A DNA stretch of 64,000 nt from Chitinophaga sp. Cy-1792. GTDB taxonomy: Bacteria > Bacteroidota > Bacteroidia > Chitinophagales > Chitinophagaceae. Shown piece by piece: positions 59,353 to 64,000 of this stretch. The position numbers and the translations under genes are program-made. The stretch covers positions 248,001 to 312,000 of the forward strand of contig NZ_VWWO01000002.1 of the NCBI RefSeq assembly GCF_011752935.1, read 5' to 3'. Each line of letters opens with the position of its first letter. The first letter of the stretch is position 1. Under the pieces are notes generated by a model that did no database searches, was not told the DNA's origin, and saw only the letters and a list, made by a program, of their open reading frames with translations.

Positions 59353-61122
59353 ATGTATTACAGTAATGGAAACTATGAGGCTTTTGCAAAACCTGTTAAA
59401 CCCGACAACGTAGATAGTAAATCGGCCTGGCTGGTGGGCTGCGGCCTGGCCTCCATGGCTGCCGCCGTTTTCCTCATCAGAGACGGACAAATGAAAGGTG
59501 ATCGTATCACCATCTTCGAAGAACTGAAGCTGCCAGGTGGTAGTCTGGACGGTATTCTGCAACCTACCAACGGCTTCATCATCCGCGGCGGCCGCGAAAT
59601 GGAAAACCACTTCGAATGCCTCTGGGACTGCTTCCGCTCTGTGCCTTCCCTGGAAATAGAAGGCGCATCCGTGCTCGACGAATTCTACTGGCTCAACAAA
59701 AAAGACCCTAACTTCTCACATATGCGCGCTACCATGAAACGTGGTGAAAGCGCGCATACTGATGGTAAATTTACGCTCAGCACTAAAGCCACAGAAGAAA
59801 TTATCAAGCTATTCATTACTGCTGAAGATCAGCTGAACGATAAACGTATCAACGAAGTATTCTCCGATGAATTCTTTAAGTCCAATTTCTGGCTGTACTG
59901 GCGTACCATGTTCGCGTTTGAAGAATGGCACAGCGCCATGGAAATGCGCCGTTATATCAACCGGTTCATTCACCATATCGGCGGACTCCCGGACCTCTCT
60001 GCGCTGAAATTTACCAAGTATAACCAGTACGAATCACTGGTGCTCCCGCTGATATCTTTCCTGAAAAACAATGGTGTGAGGTTTCTCTATGAAACCCAGG
60101 TGCAGAATGTTATTGTGGAGAATGTTGGCAGCAGAAAGGTGGCGAAGAAAATCATCTATGAACAGGCTGGTGAAAAGAAAGAGGCCAACCTCGCAGAAAC
60201 AGACCTGGTCTTCGTTACTAATGGCAGCATCACGGAAAGCTCCACCTATGGCGATCAGGACAATCCTGCTGTCATGGACCCTTCTCCGGGCGGCAGCTGG
60301 ACGCTATGGAAAAACCTCGCGGCACAGGATAAGTCCTTCGGTAAACCGGATAAGTTTTGCGGCAATATCGCCGAAACAAACTTCGTCAGTGCTACCGTTA
60401 CCACGCTGGACGACAGGATCCCGCCCTATATCGAAAAAATCTGTAAACGTGATCCCTTTGCCGGTAAAGTCGTTACCGGTGGTATCGTGTCGGTAAAAGA
60501 TTCTAACTGGCTCCTCAGCTGGACTTTCAACCGGCAGCCGCATTTCAAGGCACAGACGGATAAACAGCTGGTAGGCTGGATCTACGGCCTCTTTTCCGAC
60601 AGGCCAGGCAACTATGTGAAGAAGCCCATGAAAGACTGCTCCGGTATTGAGATCTGCGAAGAATGGCTCTACCACATGGGTGTGCCGGAAACGGAAATTC
60701 ATAATATGGCCGTCAACTCCGCCAATACCATCCCCTGTATGATGCCTTACGTAATGTCGTATTTCATGCCACGCGCAGCCGGCGACCGCCCTCAGGTAGT
60801 GCCGGCAGGATGTGTGAACCTGGCTTTTATCGGCAACTTCGCAGAAACGGAAAGAGATACGGTGTTTACAACAGAGTATTCTGTTAGAACAGCCATGGAG
60901 GCAGTATATCGCCTGCTCAATGTAGATCGCGGCGTACCGGAAGTATTCGCTTCCTGCTTCGATATCAGGGTGCTGCTGAGCTCTTCCGCTAAAATGATGG
61001 ATGGCAAAAAGCTCAGGGACATGAAGCTGCCTTGGCTCATGAAATATATCGAGAAGAAAGTGATCGATAAAAGCAAAGGCACCATCATTTATGAAATGCT
61101 TAAAAAGGCAAACCTGATATAA
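59353..61122 (+). CDS. ohyA: Oleate hydratase (FAD-dependent, MCRA family)
   Basis: 589 residues. It adds water to the cis-9 double bond of oleate, giving 10-hydroxystearate, a detoxification or lipid-modifying reaction that needs FAD structurally. The Rossmann start [17 protein letters not shown] (~29-45), [13 protein letters not shown], then [14 protein letters not shown] with the family glutamate (~78-91), HIGGLPDL, and [10 protein letters not shown] are all family landmarks. Length fits. It is monocistronic and probably cytosolic or membrane-associated. Confidence 0.94.
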   Translation: MYYSNGNYEAFAKPVKPDNVDSKSAWLVGCGLASMAAAVFLIRDGQMKGDRITIFEELKLPGGSLDGILQPTNGFIIRGGREMENHFECLWDCFRSVPSLEIEGASVLDEFYWLNKKDPNFSHMRATMKRGESAHTDGKFTLSTKATEEIIKLFITAEDQLNDKRINEVFSDEFFKSNFWLYWRTMFAFEEWHSAMEMRRYINRFIHHIGGLPDLSALKFTKYNQYESLVLPLISFLKNNGVRFLYETQVQNVIVENVGSRKVAKKIIYEQAGEKKEANLAETDLVFVTNGSITESSTYGDQDNPAVMDPSPGGSWTLWKNLAAQDKSFGKPDKFCGNIAETNFVSATVTTLDDRIPPYIEKICKRDPFAGKVVTGGIVSVKDSNWLLSWTFNRQPHFKAQTDKQLVGWIYGLFSDRPGNYVKKPMKDCSGIEICEEWLYHMGVPETEIHNMAVNSANTIPCMMPYVMSYFMPRAAGDRPQVVPAGCVNLAFIGNFAETERDTVFTTEYSVRTAMEAVYRLLNVDRGVPEVFASCFDIRVLLSSSAKMMDGKKLRDMKLPWLMKYIEKKVIDKSKGTIIYEMLKKANLI

Positions 61123-61149
61123 GGTAAGCATCTGCATAAAAAAATACAG

Positions 61150-61182
61150 GCAGGGCTAAGTGCAAACCGCTGTCAGCCCTGC
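61150..61182 (+). terminator. Hairpin after oleate hydratase gene
   Basis: GCAGGGCT/AGCCCTGC 8-bp stem with a 17-nt loop and a short TTCT tail; moderate terminator. Confidence 0.55.
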
Positions 61183-61210
61183 TTCTAAATAAAATTCTGT
61201 ACTTCATTAC

Positions 61211-61279
61211 CAAACAACAAAACACCATCCTTACAAACAGCAAAACGTAAGCCTTGCAAGCAACAAAATGTAGGTCTTA
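61211..61279. repeat. Three 23-bp tandem repeats
   Basis: Three contiguous 23-bp units (61211, 61234, 61257), each beginning CAAnCAnCAAAA and ending CTTA or CTTG. The bases that follow (TGCTGCTTTGCCCCTTATGCCGCTTTGC region) include a further pair of short GC-TTTGC repeats. Confidence 0.75.
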
Positions 61280-61469
61280 TGCTGCTTTGCCCCTTATGCC
61301 GCTTTGCGAGCAAGAAAAAGTGCCGAAGGCGCAAGCGAGCTAAATCTGACAAAAAATCGGGGCAATTTCATTTTTCTGCTCCCGCCAACTGAAGTATATT
61401 GCAGGCTTCAGCCCGGTCTTGGATTTAGCTGCTTTGTATTAACCCGATTTATTTCTACCTTGACGCTGT

Positions 61470-61856
61470 ATGAATAAGAGTTACATCATTTATTTCCAGG
61501 GAGTTTTGAAGGCGATAGGACATGACGCCGCTGCCATTCATACGCCTGCCTACTTTATGCATACATGGAACGATTTCGTGACTTCCTGTATGGGTGAGTA
61601 TAAAGGTTCTATTTTTGATTTTGATAACGGGATCATCTTACGTACTACCATACACGAAATTATGGGAGATATCTCCCTTACTGCTTTTCCTGAATTCGAT
61701 AATTTCTGTAGTCATATCAGTATCACCGATCAGCGCTTCCGCTTGCTGGTGCAGGATGGCCGTCCGGGTGAGTTCTGGTGGGAGCGGGCCTTATTGCTCA
61801 ACGCCGGCCAGCTCTATAAGGAACAGGTGAAACTGTATTATGGCTTTGGCTACTAA
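61470..61856 (+). CDS. Hypothetical protein
   Basis: 128 residues, cytosolic, mixed alpha/beta with many aromatic residues and a FWWERALLLNAGQLYKEQVK C-terminal helix. No family recognised. Its stop abuts the stop of the convergent MscS gene with no spacer. Confidence 0.6.
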   Translation: MNKSYIIYFQGVLKAIGHDAAAIHTPAYFMHTWNDFVTSCMGEYKGSIFDFDNGIILRTTIHEIMGDISLTAFPEFDNFCSHISITDQRFRLLVQDGRPGEFWWERALLLNAGQLYKEQVKLYYGFGY

Positions 61857-62681
61857 CTACATCAGGTTAGCCCCTTTCAGTGAACTGATCACCTGCGATG
61901 TAATCAGGTGTACCGTTTTCGGATAGGCATCCGGCACCTGGCTATCTACCCAGCAGGTGACAGTAATCAACAGTTGTTTTGTGGCAATGTCCATACCTGT
62001 AAACCAGGCCGTTTTGGCCTTATCTGCCTGCACGCCCGGTATTTCCGCCACTATCCTGTTGATGATGGCTTCGGCCTGATCTGTCTGCTGGGTAGGAGGC
62101 ATACCGAATGTCAGCACGATCCGTCGCAGCGGCGTCAGCGAATGGTTAATGATAGGTTTCTGGAAGATGTCTTTATTGGGAATGATAACCCGGAGGCCAT
62201 CATCTGTAACCATAGTGGTAGAGCGGAGTTCGATTTCATCTACTGTACCTTTGAAGCCATTGGTTTCAATCACCTGGCCAACGGCAAAAGGCTTTTTGAA
62301 AGTGATAAACAACCCGGAGATAAAGTTGGCTGTGAGGTCCTGGAAAGCGAAGCCCAGTGCGAGTCCTATGATACCTGCACCTGCCAGCAGCGAAGTGACA
62401 GCCTTATCAAGGTTCAGGATATTCAACGAGATAAACAGGCCCATCATCAGGAAGATGATATACACCAGGCTGGCAATAAGGTTGCTGACGGCCGGCGCGC
62501 TGGACAGTCGCTGAGAGAATTTATAGGTTAGTGTTCTGATAAATCGCGCCAGCAGATAAAAAAGTATAAATACAATAATGGCTACCACGAAATTGGGCAA
62601 CATCTCTACGGTTGTGGTCAGCCAGCCATGCAGCTTGTTATAGACCAGTGTTCCGTAACTGGTGATCTGTTGTTCGTTCAT
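61857..62681 (-). CDS. mscS: MscS-family small-conductance mechanosensitive channel
   Basis: 274 residues, close to the E. coli MscS length. Three membrane helices (~27-48, 68-90, 93-120). The pore-lining third helix reads SLLAGAGIIGLALGFAFQDLTANFISG with the Gly/Ala packing pattern of TM3. The beta domain follows (PFAVGQVIETNGFKGTVDEIELRSTTM and VIIPNKDIFQKPIINHS), then the C-terminal alpha/beta domain. It opens under membrane tension to release solutes on hypo-osmotic shock. Single gene, complete. Confidence 0.95.
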   Translation of the reverse strand: MNEQQITSYGTLVYNKLHGWLTTTVEMLPNFVVAIIVFILFYLLARFIRTLTYKFSQRLSSAPAVSNLIASLVYIIFLMMGLFISLNILNLDKAVTSLLAGAGIIGLALGFAFQDLTANFISGLFITFKKPFAVGQVIETNGFKGTVDEIELRSTTMVTDDGLRVIIPNKDIFQKPIINHSLTPLRRIVLTFGMPPTQQTDQAEAIINRIVAEIPGVQADKAKTAWFTGMDIATKQLLITVTCWVDSQVPDAYPKTVHLITSQVISSLKGANLM

Positions 62682-62918
62682 ATTGCGGAGATTTATTTTT
62701 CAATGATCGCTGGCTACTACCGTTGGCATCACATCGGTCGCAGACCTTCTCTTTTTATCCAGATATAACAGCAGATATCCCAAAGGGTTGTAGCCAGCCC
62801 GATATATCATTCTTTTTTACCTGTTGCTGATACTAATTTCTTTTTTGTAAAGAGAGATATTTGTATTGTGATTTTCTGTTATTAGATTTATTTCATTCGA
62901 TTGCAATAAATCCTTGTT

Positions 62919-64000
62919 ATGAAAAAAATATTCTTATCAGTCTTTATGGTGGCTGGTTTCATTAACGTATATGCGCAACAGTGGGTATCGCCGGGAGAAA
63001 GCGGGAAACTGAGCTACGGCACTACCGGCCGTGGCGACAGGATCATCGACTTTTCCTATGCCGGTTACAAAGGAGGAGGCGTGGCCATTCCCCGGGTGCC
63101 GGTGAAGATCAGGTTGCAACCGGTGGCGGGCGACAATGCCGCCGCGATACAATCGGCCATCGACGAGGTATCCGCGATGCCGCTGGTAAATGGCTCCAGG
63201 GGCGCCGTACTACTGGGCCCGGGCACGTATGAATGCAGCAAAACAATCGCGATACAGGCCTCCGGCGTCGTACTGCAGGGCAGCGGCAACCGCGAGAACG
63301 GCACCGTACTACAGCTGAGCGGCGAAGCACATAATGCCGTGGTGATACGTGGCAGTGTTCGTGCAGTCGTGGCCGGTATACCGGTTAGGATCACTGATAA
63401 ATATGTGCCTTCCGGCAGCATACAGGTAAACGTGGATAAAGCGTCCAATTTCCATGCCGGCGATACTATTCGTATAACCAAACCCGTTACACCGGAATGG
63501 GTGCATTTTATGGGTATGGATGACCTGGTGAGAGATGGAAAACCGCAGACATGGATCAACGGGGAAATCACCACAGACAGGGTTGTGCGTGCGGTTAAAG
63601 GCAATACACTATTGCTGGACGTACCGTTGACAGATAGTTACGATGCGGCTTTCACAGGGCCGCAGGGCAGCACCGTGCAGCAGGTGAGTTTACAGGGAGA
63701 GCTGCAAAACTGTGGTATCAGCAACTTCAGCATTGTATCGCCAACGCAGACGGGCACCATCAATGAGCGGCATCACCAGGCCTTCTTTATTGGCGGCGTC
63801 TGCGATGCATGGGCCACCAACATCACCGTATACAATACCATTAACAGCATTACCGTAGCGGGGCGCCGTGTAACGCTCGACAGCATCAGCATCTACCACG
63901 ACAGCGCTACCATTGGTGCGGCCAAGCCGGCAGACATCAGCACCAACGGCCCGCAGATACTGGTAAACAGGTGTTATATCAGTGGCAGGAATGTTTTCTA
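62919..64000 (+). CDS. Secreted parallel beta-helix protein, 3'-truncated by window edge
   Basis: The frame is open from the ATG at 62919 to the end of the window (360 codons), so the C-terminus is missing. The signal peptide ends at VYAQ (~19). After YGTTGRGDRIIDFSYAGYKGGG, the classical opening of pectate-lyase-superfamily (Pfam Pectate_lyase_3-like) proteins, come NAAAIQSAIDEV, GAVLLGPGTYECSKTIAI and successive beta-helix rungs with an FFIGGVCDAW segment late in the visible part. Such proteins are often polysaccharide lyases or hydrolases. The shadow frames on the opposite strand here are not genes. Confidence 0.85.
   Translation, partial: MKKIFLSVFMVAGFINVYAQQWVSPGESGKLSYGTTGRGDRIIDFSYAGYKGGGVAIPRVPVKIRLQPVAGDNAAAIQSAIDEVSAMPLVNGSRGAVLLGPGTYECSKTIAIQASGVVLQGSGNRENGTVLQLSGEAHNAVVIRGSVRAVVAGIPVRITDKYVPSGSIQVNVDKASNFHAGDTIRITKPVTPEWVHFMGMDDLVRDGKPQTWINGEITTDRVVRAVKGNTLLLDVPLTDSYDAAFTGPQGSTVQQVSLQGELQNCGISNFSIVSPTQTGTINERHHQAFFIGGVCDAWATNITVYNTINSITVAGRRVTLDSISIYHDSATIGAAKPADISTNGPQILVNRCYISGRNVF

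Larger units (their letters stand above)
61123..61469. other. Intergenic region with small tandem repeats
   Basis: 347 bp without a gene; it contains the hairpin at 61150-61182, the 23-bp tandem repeat and a GCCGAAGGC element at 61322-61330 like the apex of the GAA-loop hairpins. Confidence 0.5.

Noticed and set aside
60304..61137. 277-codon frame antisense to oleate hydratase
   Set aside because: Shadow; the plus strand encodes a complete enzyme with all motifs.
61211..61279. CRISPR array
   Set aside because: Units are contiguous with no spacers, only three copies, and no cas genes anywhere in the window.
63065..63899. Several minus-strand frames at the right edge
   Set aside because: They oppose the open secreted beta-helix gene that starts at 62919 and runs off the window.

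Overview
The window looks like a chromosome segment of a Chitinophaga-like bacterium (Bacteroidota, Chitinophagaceae). Supporting signs are two SusC/SusD pairs, a DUF6377-type regulator, many lipoproteins with Bacteroidota-style lipoboxes, DUF5687 and DUF4870 membrane proteins, and several Bacteroidota -7 promoter boxes (TAnnTTTG), two or three of them in convincing positions. Base composition is mixed: housekeeping and polysaccharide genes are moderate in GC, while a few accessory blocks are clearly AT-rich. No rRNA, tRNA or CRISPR array was seen.

Layout. 1-3959 is the right end of an AT-rich three-gene cassette of the ABC-three-component (ABC-3C) conflict-system type: effector C-terminus, middle component and Rad50-like ATPase, with overlapping genes. 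4092-24233 is glycan-utilisation territory: a membrane-anchored DUF6377 regulator diverging from SusC/SusD pair 1, a second SusC/SusD pair behind a LacI-type operator, and after an interruption a surface lipoprotein, a GH36 alpha-galactosidase and a six-hairpin glycosidase. The interruption (15821-18700) is an AT-rich run of small orphan genes, one resembling Imm8 immunity proteins. It is bounded by partial duplications of the 3' ends of both neighbouring genes, which suggests a recombination hot spot collecting orphan immunity genes.

24293-33575 carries ordinary genes: GNAT, a MocR regulator back to back with dxs, an M48 peptidase with a DUF898 membrane protein, and a secreted esterase. 34077-39977 is the most striking locus. 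A 55-residue double-glycine peptide with two cysteines in its mature part is not in the usual gene calls and lies directly upstream of an ABC exporter pair, a Yip1-like membrane protein, a membrane-anchored CxxC thioredoxin-like protein and a C39 peptidase-ABC transporter. This is a compact bacteriocin-like locus with no HlyD-type adaptor in view.

40187-46374 holds an ECF sigma factor, a predicted EreA/ChaN-like lipoprotein, a beta-helix lipoprotein and a serine hydrolase. 46375-49855 is about 3.5 kb almost without normal genes. It contains eight terminator-like hairpins, five copies of a 12-bp CTATAGANATAG motif (plus a half copy) and two related small ORFs, and looks like an array of short transcription units. 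49856-64000 contains a NarL/NarX-type two-component pair, small lipoproteins, an 88-bp tandem repeat block, a RibD/DHFR-like reductase, rtcB, a cluster of small membrane proteins, oleate hydratase, an MscS channel and the start of a secreted beta-helix protein that runs off the right edge.
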